Assembly: GCA_008000375.1 (NCBI GenBank)
Contig: SMOI01000054.1
Coordinates: 1 to 64,000, forward strand
Length of the DNA stretch: 64,000 nt
Direction of reading: 5' to 3'
Source: Poteriospumella lacustris
Lineage: Eukaryota > Sar > Chrysophyceae > Chromulinales > Dinobryaceae
Made by a program: the position numbers and the translations under genes. The notes beneath the pieces were generated by a model, which did not search any database, was not told where the DNA came from, and worked only from the letters and a program-made list of their open reading frames with translations. How positions within the stretch are numbered: the first letter of the stretch is position 1; every line of letters starts with the position of its first letter. Positions 53,001 through 62,149 of the stretch are shown one piece after another.

Positions 53001-54904
53001 TGCTCCACAGCCTCATGAGCATCGTCGGCGGCCAGTTCTACCCCGGCGAGTACGGCGTCGACCACCTCGTCGCCGCGCCCGCAGCCGCAGCCGGCGCGGC
53101 CACCAGCGGTGGTCACAGCGTCGCCTTCCGCAGCCAGCGCCACGCGGCGCCCGCCGCCGCCAGCCACAGCCACAGCCACAGCCACAGCCACAGCCACAGC
53201 GCGCAGCTGGACGCGAGCCGCGCGGTCGGCGCGACGTGGGCGGACGACGTCGAGAGCGGCCGCGCGGACCCGCGGCCCGACGACGCCGACGACGGTCGCT
53301 CGCCGTCGCAGGACTCGCAGGCCTCGGGGCGCGGCGGCAGCGCGTCGCTGCGGCAGCGCAAACAGGCGATCCTCGACGAGTTCCGGCCGCCCGCCGTCGT
53401 CGTCTTCTTCTTCGACGAGCAGCGCCACCGCTTCCGCGACTTCCGCCCCGCCACGTTCCGCCAGCTGCGCGCGCTGGCCGGCATCTCCGAGGAGGCGTAT
53501 CTGCGCTTCATCCAGCAGCCGGCGCAGGAGCGACTGTCCGAGGGCCGCTCGGGCGCCTTCTTCTTCATCTGCGGCGCCGGGGAGCTCGTCGTGAAGACGA
53601 TCGCGCGCGGCGAGGCCGCCACGCTGCTGAAGATCCTCGACGACTACCGCGCGCACTTCGTGCGCCACCCGGACTCGCTCATCGTGCGCTTCCTCGGCCT
53701 GCACAGCATCACGCTCTACGGCGCCGAGTTCCACTTCGTCGTGATGAAGAACATCTTCCCGCCGGGCCAGCGCCTGCAGGAGCGCTACGACCTCAAAGGC
53801 TCGTACATCGCGCGCCACGCGAAGGCGGCCAACCGCCCGGGCTCCATCGCGACGTGTCGCCACTGCGGCGCGCTCTTCGTCGTCGGCGACGCGCAGGGCG
53901 ACGACCCGCTCGGCCGTCGGGGCGGCGCCGAGCGGCGCTCGTCGCTCGCGAGCGGCGCGGCGTCGTTTTCGTCGTCCTCTGCGGCCGCCGCGGCGCGGCG
54001 ACGGCGCCAGCAGCAGCGCAGCGGCGTGCTGGAGGCCGGCAGCGCCTGCCCGGAGATGGCCGGCGGCCACGAGCCCTCCGTCACCCTCAAGGACAACGAC
54101 CTCGCCAGCAAGATCCGCCTGCACCCCGAGCACGCGCTGCAGGTCATCGAGACGGTCTTCAACGACTCGGACGCCCTCGCGGCCATGGGCCTCATGGACT
54201 ACAGCCTGCTCGTCGGCGTGCAGCACGTGCACTACGACCTGCTGCAGCACCCAGACGCCGCCGCCGCAGCCACCGCCACCGCCGCCGGCGCTGCGGCCGC
54301 CGCCGCCGACTACCGCTCGTACCCCGCGCGCGTGGTGATCGCGCCGAACCGTTACTACTTCGGCATCATCGACATCCTGCAGACCTGGGACTGGACCAAG
54401 CGGCTCGAGCACTTCGCCAAGGTGCAGCTGCTGGGGCAGCCGTTCGACGGCGTCTCCGCCGTCCCGCCGCTCGACTTCAAGCGCCGCTTCCAGCGCAAGG
54501 TCGCCGCCGTCATCGACCACGCGTCGCTGATCCGCGAGGTGACCGGCTCGTGGCAGGGCAAGCGCGAGGTGGGCAGCGTCTACTCGCTCACGGCGCTCCC
54601 GCCCGACCTGCTCGCCGCGCCGCCGGCCGCGGGGGCCCCGGCGCCGCCGCCTGTCGGAGACATCGGCGGCGACGCGGGCGGCGACGAGAGCGGCGACGAC
54701 GACGCCCTCGACCTGCGCAGCTCGATGGGCTCCCGCCCGCGCGAGTCGCTGACGTCGCGGCACTCGCTCGTCGTGTCGGCCGACCAGGGCGCCGCCGCCG
54801 GCGACTACGCACCCGCCGCCGACGCGGCGGAGCTGTCCGTATCGCCCCTCACGACGCTGCGCACGCTCATCGCCGACCGCAACAGTTTCCGCGCCAAAGA
54901 GTGA
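50051..54904 (+). CDS. Seven-transmembrane receptor fused to phosphatidylinositol phosphate kinase
   Basis: Continuous frame, 1,617 aa from the ATG at 50051; an in-frame ATG at 50180 is an equally possible start. Residues about 90-410 contain seven or eight hydrophobic segments (for example TWPLLFVGTFLIPLFFF, FFMAWVIMFYVNAAAVLAYA, VVFLYFIYGMIIAVFFLVIY). A low-complexity linker of nearly 700 residues follows, Asp/Ser/Arg-rich with His-Ser repeats. The kinase spans about residues 1100-1515: GAFFFICGAGELVVKTI (nucleotide loop and Lys), RYDLKGSYIARHA, DNDLASKIRLH, AMGLMDYSLLVGVQ, and FGIIDILQTWDWTKRLEHFA with the metal-binding Asp. This arrangement is the RpkA / GPCR-PIPK class of Dictyostelium and oomycetes, thought to couple an external cue directly to PIP2 synthesis. 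The linker changes coding frame near 52475, 52690 and 52795 and returns to the first frame, so its amino-acid sequence there is unreliable. Confidence 0.9.
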   Translation: MRALWCSCATAKIDCQREILLKRPEFQRGWHLLSSDATANDAAMLPRTDGESLANRPTSVMFGDAMITDDHVETSGWGCVDMHRLESIYFWFWFRKTLPVTWPLLFVGTFLIPLFFFNHSDGYIFMGSILSSVFCVLALLSYWQIRPWRRHPSVLIIMICFISIGISAILVYNAAPHGGDQEIDKSDVDVIEDSSYSASDRAASCLLMSFFIQLTLLAREGWILTLSLDLLTSITNPFASYKANLKQYHVYIWTFTTLSAVVLVSTRSCQGEFLSNGTCWLRISGADSACFWGFFMAWVIMFYVNAAAVLAYAFSRVSKGLESTYATRYACVADTFRVVFLYFIYGMIIAVFFLVIYYSYQSGVSRDRLYFLEHCFAYLIACRGFIDALIWFFSHGFISESGVVTNLSVVTTNASPQRRRSRRSTPAGTSATRFPFAEDEPPAGDGASREEGDLGAAAAADAAADAIVDEDDDAAADAQRGLLTLADVFMPDRSLRGLFAGWLFGRDAALDGGRLQSHDDDEASVGAVRSPAKRRAGPGSASRSSGRGDAAASLQQALLADEAEHSRQRSRSLRAAGGALAAGPDAASVATRATHDTQDVDVSPQLNVTLRREVLALVTRGIQESVTRMIERDRKLRDQLAAIGVVVYDERDYFQDAAEDDSDAADSDADSGGSSGLSDDADDSDGYRSASSVDGYDTAASRASDASASSIHSLLSSQHSARSTGLLPAPAAALPSSLVAARRVQPIQRTRAKAERERRSDKADRPSNASGGQSRSKRSRHSDSRGRSRRSGGGGGGKDASDAAPTAATATWRSRRSPTSRRRTELASHPPRPSARDRRRRARRRCCRPRWRSSRRARPPAAPRPTAQPPPAARVVAGGAGGRARDALAAGAVARAPDQRQPQLPLPRGRRGQRSQSASFVTSQSASQSASLLATSPLHATDEAPSGRAQPQRVARRPAASTNAPPPSHSHSHSHSHRHAEGTVLHSLMSIVGGQFYPGEYGVDHLVAAPAAAAGAATSGGHSVAFRSQRHAAPAAASHSHSHSHSHSHSAQLDASRAVGATWADDVESGRADPRPDDADDGRSPSQDSQASGRGGSASLRQRKQAILDEFRPPAVVVFFFDEQRHRFRDFRPATFRQLRALAGISEEAYLRFIQQPAQERLSEGRSGAFFFICGAGELVVKTIARGEAATLLKILDDYRAHFVRHPDSLIVRFLGLHSITLYGAEFHFVVMKNIFPPGQRLQERYDLKGSYIARHAKAANRPGSIATCRHCGALFVVGDAQGDDPLGRRGGAERRSSLASGAASFSSSSAAAAARRRRQQQRSGVLEAGSACPEMAGGHEPSVTLKDNDLASKIRLHPEHALQVIETVFNDSDALAAMGLMDYSLLVGVQHVHYDLLQHPDAAAAATATAAGAAAAAADYRSYPARVVIAPNRYYFGIIDILQTWDWTKRLEHFAKVQLLGQPFDGVSAVPPLDFKRRFQRKVAAVIDHASLIREVTGSWQGKREVGSVYSLTALPPDLLAAPPAAGAPAPPPVGDIGGDAGGDESGDDDALDLRSSMGSRPRESLTSRHSLVVSADQGAAAGDYAPAADAAELSVSPLTTLRTLIADRNSFRAKE
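52952..52982. repeat. AGCCAC hexanucleotide repeat encoding Ser-His
   Basis: About five copies of AGCCAC within the linker of the GPCR-PIP kinase, coding for alternating Ser-His residues that end in HRH. Confidence 0.85.
53162..53199. repeat. AGCCAC hexanucleotide repeat, second block
   Basis: Six copies of AGCCAC coding for alternating Ser-His residues, about 180 bp after the first block and in the same frame. Such runs are length-variable and can bind metal. Confidence 0.85.
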
Positions 54905-54986
54905 GCCTCGCCCGCCCGTCACTCTGCGTCGCTTTGCGGGCCATCTCCTGCGTCTGCCCGGGCGCGTGGCTGCGGACGGCCACGCA

Positions 54987-55262
54987 GCGCCTAGCGCCCA
55001 AAGCGCCCACAGCGCTCAAAGCACCCACAGCGCTCAAAGCGCCCACAGCGTTCAAAGCGCCCACATCGCTCAAAGCACCCACAGCGCTCAAAGCGCCCAC
55101 AGCGTTCAAAGCGCCCACAGCGCCCACAGCGCCCATAGCGCCCANNNNNNNNNNNNNNNNNNNNNNNNNNNNNNNNNNNNNNNNNNNNNNNNNNNNNNNN
55201 NNNNNNNNNNNNNNNNNNNNNNNNNNNNNNNNNNNNNNNNNNNNAGCGCCCATAGCGCCCAC
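54987..55262. repeat. 9-bp tandem repeat (GCGCCCACA / GCGCTCAAA) interrupted by an assembly gap
   Basis: A degenerate 9-base unit (AGCGCCCAC, AGCGCTCAA, AGCGTTCAA variants, often alternating as an 18-base dimer) runs on both sides of 100 Ns. It begins about 80 bp after the stop codon of the GPCR-PIP kinase and is probably non-coding, although several frames stay open through it. The true length is unknown. Confidence 0.95.
55145..55244. other. Assembly gap (100 N)
   Basis: Exactly 100 unknown bases, the usual placeholder for a gap of unknown size, inside the tandem repeat. Confidence 0.99.
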
Positions 55263-55710
55263 GTGCAGCGACCGCCGTCCCACGAAACGGCTCAGCCGCC
55301 GAGAGCTTCAGCGGTATAAAAGCTGTCAAACGATGTAACCGCAGTGTGCTATTCATTATTCGCGTTTGCCCCCAACGCTCCAACGCCCGTGTCCCGCGTC
55401 GGTCAACGCGTCTCGCCGCCGCCGATCGCGTCGCGGTCACCGCTTTCCCAGACTCGCAGATATCCCAGATCCTGAGCGCGTAGCCGTTTCGTCTCCTCTG
55501 CGTCGCGACGACGACGACTGCTGCGACGGCGACGGCTGCTGTCGGGGTCGGGGTCGGGCCTGCGACTGGAAATATTGACACGTCGATAGGTCGCGATGCG
55601 GTGAAGTTGCGCCACCATCACATTGCTGCAAGCCCTACTTGCTGTTTACCCAATTGTCCTCTCGCTCTTTGAGGAGCGTCGTCCGTTTCTATCCTGTTTC
55701 AGTGTGAAAA
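55263..55710 (+). promoter_or_regulatory. Upstream region of CFAP299
   Basis: 448 bp of unique sequence. A good TATA-like element GGTATAAAAG is at 55310-55319, but it lies about 390 bp before the CFAP299 ATG, so either a long leader or another transcript would be implied. CGTCGCGACGACGACG-type runs occur near 55500-55530. Confidence 0.4.
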
Positions 55711-56661
55711 ATGGCCCGAGCAGACAGGACCGATGAGGCGGCGGCTTTAGACATCGTCGAGCGATTCGAAACCTATGAGGATTATCTGGACTCGCAGCTG
55801 ACAACCACTGACATGAACTACTTGGGCGATGAGGAGATGGCTCGACAGCTGGTCGAGTTGAACTACACTGGTCTAGGAAACTGCATGAAGCGCGAAGTAC
55901 GAGCGCCCTCCCGTAGCCCTGCCTCCACCGACTTCATTTTCCCTGTCATTTGATTTATAGGACTTTGAAGCCCAAAAGAAAATGCTTCTGGAGCGGTCGA
56001 ACCAAAAGCATGTGGTCCAACGGAAGCTGGCCAGCATTGACAAGGATTTCTCGTCGTCGGTATTTCTGCAGGTAGGTGGCAGCAGTGATTGCGCCGACAG
56101 TGCCGCCCTAACCCTCACTTGCAGGCTCTAGCGGAAAGAGAGGAGCTTTTGCGGAGCGGCAAATTGACGACGATTCTCTTCATTCGAGACAAGAACAGCA
56201 AGGTCAGTGAGCCCGCCCGACGGGCGAATGTCTGTCGGCCGTCTCTTACACTCTCTGAATGTGCAGGGCCATGAAGTATCGGGATATATCGATCTCGCAC
56301 ATCGAATGCGCACAGAGGATTTCGGTCCTATCTTTGAGCTCAGGTGAACTGCTGCGCGTGGCCTTGCATCACCTCTTCGCTGATGTTTGTTTCGTTTCGT
56401 AGGAAAAAGCTGCTTCCCAAGCCCTCCGATCTCAGTTACTACAACTGGGAGACACAGCTCTCAACATCCAACTCGTCGCCTCTCTACCAGGTCATCGCAG
56501 ACAGCGCACAGGGGCTGCTGTTCAAAAATAAACGCGACCGAAAAATAATCAACGTCAATCCTGAGTGCGATCCGGGCGACAACACTAGTCGGACGGAATT
56601 GGCGACAAAGGAATACGAACAGGTGGTCTTTTACGACCACTCCACTCGTCGCAGACTGTAA
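55711..56661 (+). CDS. CFAP299: Cilia- and flagella-associated protein 299
   Basis: Five exons: 55711-55896, 55961-56071, 56125-56202, 56267-56343 and 56403-56661, with introns of 64, 53, 64 and 59 bp. The product is 236 aa; the human protein is 233 aa. Conserved blocks across all exons: [100 protein letters not shown] and [16 protein letters not shown]299 (C4orf22) occurs almost only in ciliated eukaryotes and is linked to sperm and flagellar function; its molecular role is unclear. This is the most intron-rich gene in the window. With KATNIP it argues strongly that this organism makes a flagellum. Confidence 0.97.
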
Positions 56662-56969
56662 ACTATCGACGACCTCGTCGCACCATCTATTGTACAATAA
56701 TTACCGGAACATCACATGCTTTGTGGTGGACTTGATTCGATCGAAGTACACGAAAGGCGTTTCAGACTGCGGCGGGAAAAATCCGAGAAACCGCGTCGCC
56801 GTCGCCGTCGCCGCGCCCGCTGCGGAGTGGAGTGACAAAGGGGCGGCCCCGACGCCTCGACCGCCTCGGATCTGCTGCCAAAGCGAAGGAGACGCGCACT
56901 TCTCAAATTGTGAACCTCCCTGCAAAGGCGACGCGTGTAGCTTCTCACGTGCACCACCTGCATCAGTCA
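56662..56969. other. Intergenic region before DGAT2
   Basis: 308 bp between the CFAP299 stop and the DGAT2 ATG. A run of CGTCGCCGT words near 56796-56812. The DGAT2 frame is open upstream to a GTG at 56832, but no ATG precedes 56970 in it. Confidence 0.45.
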
Positions 56970-58197
56970 ATGACCACGACTCCCACCGCTCCGTCCTCGG
57001 ACGCGGCGCCCGCCCAGTCCGCGACGGCCGTGACACCATCCTCCGTTCTTTACAAATGCGAACCCAAAAATTGGCTCTTTCTCCCTAAATTCGCTCGCAA
57101 GGCCGTTGCGTGGCTCACCATCACCGGGTTTTCGTTGACCTTTTTCTCGCCGGCGCTGTTCTTCGTGCTGCTGGTGCCATCGCTGTGGAAGCGCTATCCC
57201 TGGGTGCAGGGATCTATCGCGACGTCGCTCGCGTTGTCGTATCTTTTGCCACTGCGCGAATGGTAAGTGCGCTAGTCTTGACACGTGCTGATCGGGCGCG
57301 GTAACGCTGCTGTTCGCAGGAAATGGTTCCGCACCATCGGGCAGCTGTGGTACGAAGTCTTCGACATGCACGTGAATCTGTCGCCAGAGAAGATCGCCCA
57401 AACCCTGGAAAGCAACAAAGACGTTCAAATGATCCTCGCCATGCACCCGCACGGCATTGTGCCCTACCAGGCGATTCTGTGGGCCGCGTACTGCGACCAG
57501 TACTTCCGGGGCGCGGACGGCAGCGCGCTGTACGGCTTCGGCGCCGCAGCGGATGCCGTAGGATACGTCCCTTTCCTCCGAAACGTTATGGGGTTTTTAA
57601 CTGCGGGCTCGGCGTCTTATAAGCCCCTGAAGGAGGGACTGACGAAGGTGAGTCTCTCGCACCCGCCTCTGCCGCTCCGCCGCCGACTCAACAGCTCCTT
57701 CGCCATTGCAGCACAAAGTTCCAGCGGCAGGGAACCGGTTCGTGAAGAACTTGTTCATCCTTCCGGGCGGCATCGCGGAGATCTTCCTCAGCAAGCCCGG
57801 CTCGCACGACATCGTCTTCCAGAACCGCAAGGGCCTCGTGCGCCTGGCCATCGAGACGAACTCGTGTCTCTGCCCATGCTACGTGTTTGGCGGGACGGAC
57901 TTCTTCCAGAACCTCGCAACTGACGACGGCTGGTTCGCGCACTTCTCTCGCAAGTTCCGCCTGGGCGTGACCATCTTCTGGGGACAGTTCGGCCTGCCGA
58001 TCCCCTTCACGCCCAAGGTGACGATGGTCATCGGAGACCACATCCCCAACCCCAAGCTGCCGGAGAACTGCACGCCTGAAGAGAAAAACGCAGCCGTCGA
58101 AGAGCTTCACGCGAAGTTCATTTCCGAGATCCAGAAGCTCTTCGACACGTACAAAGCCGCGGCGGGGTACCCCGACGCGAAGCTGCACGTCGTGTAA
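56970..58197 (+). CDS. DGAT2: Diacylglycerol acyltransferase type 2 family
   Basis: Three exons: 56970-57262, 57320-57647 and 57712-58197, with introns of 57 and 64 bp. The product is 368 aa, the usual DGAT2 length. After a short Ser/Thr/Ala-rich start comes a hydrophobic hairpin (residues about 45-95, LTFFSPALFFVLLVPSLW then a second segment ending in LLPLREW). The catalytic motif is MHPHGIVP (about residue 139); the second His is the acyl-transfer residue in the family. LFILPGGIAEIFLS and RKGLVRLAIETN complete the lysophospholipid/glycerol acyltransferase-like fold, and WGQFGLPIPF and VIGDHIPNPKLPE match the C-terminal third. It makes triacylglycerol from diacylglycerol and acyl-CoA in the endoplasmic reticulum. 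Wax-ester or monoacylglycerol acyltransferases belong to the same family and cannot be excluded. Confidence 0.93.
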
Positions 58198-58480
58198 ACC
58201 GCCTCGGTTCTCGCCCTTTGCGTGTCCAGCCACCACGTCACCAGGGAGAAGTTGCTGCAATGGCAGCGCATGGCGAAGACTCCTCATCATTAACGTTCTA
58301 AATGTCACCGCAGCGACGCGCTGCTTCTTCTCCGTCGGGCGGGTCTCTATGCGTACACAGCGATAGGGGTCGCCCGCTCGTGTTCGCTTCCCCTCGTCGT
58401 TGTCCAGCAGTGACGAGTAAAGGGTGACGGGTGACGGGTGACGGGGCGGCAGACGGCGCCTCGGATCCGCCCGCCCGTCG
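58198..58480. other. Intergenic region with GGGTGAC tandem repeat
   Basis: 283 bp between DGAT2 and the proposed start of the MAP3K gene. A 7-bp repeat GGGTGAC occurs three times in tandem at about 58422-58442. Confidence 0.5.
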
Positions 58481-61400
58481 ATGACTCTCAGCACACCGCT
58501 CTCGGCGCCTCCCGCCGCAGCGCTGGCGGCGGAGTGCGCGTCGACGATCCGTTTCAATTCGCCGCGCACCGCGCCGCCGCTGAGAAGAACCGAGACGCAT
58601 CGATCGATACCCGAAAGGTAGGTAGTTGGTGCATCGTGTGCCACTTGTCAAAGCCTAGTGCTGCTTGTGAAGTGTGATCTCGCCGAGGAGCTGTTGGCGC
58701 CTTGTTGCTGATGGAGTGAAGAGTGAACCGCACCGATGTACCGCCCGCCTGCCCGCCCGTCTAGGCTGGCACTGACCTGTGGATGCGCCTGCTGTGTTGC
58801 TCGTTTGTGTTCATCGTAGGGACAAAATTCGCTTGAAATGCCGCTTCGGCAGCGACATTCGGACTGTGATTGTCAACCACAACACAGCTATCGCCGAGTA
58901 AGAGCCCCCCGTCGCTACTGCTGTGTGCCTCTTGTGACGCGTCTGTTCAGTTTGAAAAGGCGGCTGTCGAACGACTTCGGCTTCGATGTGGCGCTGAAGT
59001 ATGAGGACCGCGACGGCGACTTGATCACTCTGTCGTCGCAGGACGACCTCGTCGACCTGCTGCAGTACACGACGTCCGACTCGGTCAACGTCCTCGTCAG
59101 CGAGTCCATCTCCTTGCCGCAGCTCAACCTCAAAGGCTCCGCTGTGCAGGGCGCGTCGACTAAGCAGCCTGGAGGCGTGACGACCTCTGTGGTGAGCGGC
59201 TCTGCGCCGCGGCCGAGCGGCGTCTTCGGCCTGGCGCCGACGCCGGTGGGCGGCGCGGCGGTGGGCGGCGCGGCGGTGGGCGGCGCGAGCGCTGCCGCTC
59301 CGCTGCCGAAGCTCATGGGCCAAATCATCATGCCGCGCGTCGAGCGGTTCCCGACCATCGGCGACTCGACGCGCTACCAAGAGCAGCTGCCCGCCGTCCT
59401 CCGCTGGAAGCGCGCGGAGGTGCTGGGCCAGGGCGCCTTCGGCGTGGTGTACCTGGGCCTGAACATCGACACGGGCGAGCTCATGGCCGTGAAGCAGATG
59501 GCCACCGAGGAGGTGTCCAAGCGGGAGCTGAGCTCGCTGGAGAACGAGATCAACCTGCTGCGCGGCCTGCGCCACCCGAACATCGTGCGCTACATCGGCA
59601 CGGAGCTGACGAGCTCGGCGCTGTCGATCTTCCTCGAGTACGTCCCCGGCGGCTCGCTCAAGGCGCTGATCGACAAGTTCGGCGCCCTGGAGGAGTCGGT
59701 GGCGCGCTCGTACACGCGGCAGCTGCTGCTGGGCCTCGAGTACCTGCACCGCAACGGCATCGCGCACCGCGACATCAAAGGCGCCAACTGCCTCGTCGGC
59801 AACGACGGCGTCATCAAGCTCGCCGACTTCGGCAACTCGAAGCACTGGCGCCCGGTGGCGGCCACGGCCACGGGCGGGGCGAGCTTCACGCAGACGGGCG
59901 ACATCAAGGGCACGCCGGCCTGGATGGCGCCCGAGGTCGTGCGCGACGCGGGCGCGACGATCAGCTGGCGCAAGGCGGACCTCTGGAGCCTGGGCTGCAC
60001 CACGCTGGAGATGACCACGGGCAAGGCGCCCTGGAGCCAGTTCAGCAACTCGGTGACGGTGCTGTACCACCTCGCCTGCCAGGACACGCTGCCCGAGTAC
60101 CCGGCGCGCCCCTCCGCCGAGCTGCTCACCCTGCTCAACTTGTGCTTCCAGCGCGACCCCGCGCAGCGCCCCGACGCCACCTCGCTGCTGCTGCACCCGT
60201 TCGTCGCCGCGCAGGCCACGTGGGGCCAGGCGCGGCCCACGACGATGTCCTCGCTGCTCGTGCACTCGGACGGCGACTTCCACCGCCACAGCCGCGCGCA
60301 GCCCGTCGCCCAGTTCCCCAGCCGCCGGCCGGGCGCCGCCCCGACGCCCTCCTCCGCCGCGCCCACGCGCGAGCTGCCAGCGGGCGGTGGCGGCGGTGGC
60401 GGCGGCGGCGGCGACGACGAGGCGGCGCTGCTGCTGCACCACGCGCACATCGCGCCGCGCACCGCCGCGCAGCCGCAGACGGCGCGCGCGCCCGTCAGCG
60501 CCGACGCGACCGTCGTCATCGCGCGCGACCGCCTGCCGAACACCGCGCGCGACGCGCTGACCGCCGCCGCCGCCACCGCCGCCGCCGGCTTCGCGTTCTA
60601 CGACGCGAACCCCGAAAACACCCACGAGCGCGCGGATGCGCCGCTGGCGCTCGCCGAGGCGCCGCTGCCGCCAGACGACGGCGTCGGCAGCCCCACGCCG
60701 CCCGCGCTGCTGCTGCTCGACGAGGCGCTCGACGGCCGCGAGTCGCCGTCGCCGCTGCCAGCGGCCGCCGCGGCGCCGGCCAACGCGACGCCGTCGCAGC
60801 GCAGCGCCAAAAAGGCGGCGGCAGCGCGCGGAAGCCGCTGCAGAGCCGCCGCGCCGCCGCGACGCCGACGGCGGCGTCGAGCGACGGCGGCGCGGCGGCG
60901 GCGTCGAAGCCCAAAGCGGCGTCGGCGAAGGCGAAGGCGGCCGCCGCCGCCGCCGCCGCGCAGCGCCCACGACGCCGGTGCCAGCGCTCGAGATGCGCCA
61001 GCTGAGCAAGCGCAGCGGCGCTGCGGGCGGCGGGTCGCCGCTCACGGTGCCGCCGCAGGCCGCCGCGGCGGTGCGCCGCTCGTCGCCGAGCTTCAAAGCG
61101 GCGCGCTCGTGCGCGACCGGTCGGCGTCGTCGCTGGCGTCGCAGTCGGCGGCCTTCGCGGCGCCCGGCGCGCTGCCGCCGGGTCGTCGCTGGCGCAGGCG
61201 GCGCTGCTGTCGCGCGGCGCGTACGACTCGGACGACGGTCTCGGCGGCAGCGCGTCGAGCTTCGTCGCGCACGACACCGACAACGAGAGCTCGCTGCTCT
61301 ACGCGGACGACGAGCTCGGCAGCGTCGACGGCGCGACGGACGCCGCGAGCCTCGCGGGCGACGCCTCCGTCGAGCTGCTGCTGCCGCCGCCGCTCGGCGA

Positions 61401-62113
61401 GTCGCGCGCGCCCTCGACGCTGCAGCCGGCGCCGCTCGACTCGCCGCGGCTGCCGCCGAACTCGGCGCGCGTGCTGCTGCACCCGATCGACCCGACGCGC
61501 CTCCACGCGCCGCTGTCCCCGTCGCAGTCGCAGTCGGCCAAAGAGAAGGCCGCGCTGCTGCGGCCGCTCGTGTCGCTGCGCGCCGCCGCCGAGCTGCGCG
61601 CGTCGCCAGGCGCCGCGTCGAGCCTCGCGGCGCGCAGCAGCGACTGGCACGAGAAGGAGGCCGCTGCGCTGCGCGTGGACCGCGCGCCGGCGCTGGAGGT
61701 CGAAGAGGACGAGGCCGTCAGCCGCCAGTTCCACCGCTCGTTCGGCGGCCTCGGCGCCCCGCCCGGCGGCGGCGGCGGCGGCGGCCTGTCGGGGACGCTG
61801 CAGAGCGAGATCCACGAGGACCTCGACGCGGACGGCGACGGCGACGGCGACGCGGCGCACGTGTCGGCGTCGCTGGTGCTCGAGTCGCTGGACAAGCTGC
61901 CGCTGCTCGACGCGTCCTCCGCCGACCCGACGCCGGTCGTGCCGCCGCAGCTGCGCGCGAAGGACGCGCGCCGCGCGCTGCACAAGTCGCTCGAGCTGAC
62001 GGCGGGCGACCTCGCCGAGCCCATCGGCGCGGGCCCGGCGCCAAGGGCGGCGCGCCCGCCGCGTCGCCGTTTCAGCGCGCGCACAAAACGACGCGCGCCG
62101 CGACGTCGGCGAA

Positions 62114-62149
<36 letters not shown>

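Noticed and set aside
52760-54922. 720-codon frame antisense to the PIP kinase domain
   Set aside because: Shadow frame in GC-rich DNA; the sense strand has all kinase motifs.
54904-55338. Protein-coding repeat (Ala-Pro-Thr-Ala-Leu-Lys type) across the gap
   Set aside because: It is open in several frames on both strands only because the 9-bp unit lacks stops, and it lies after a clear stop codon.
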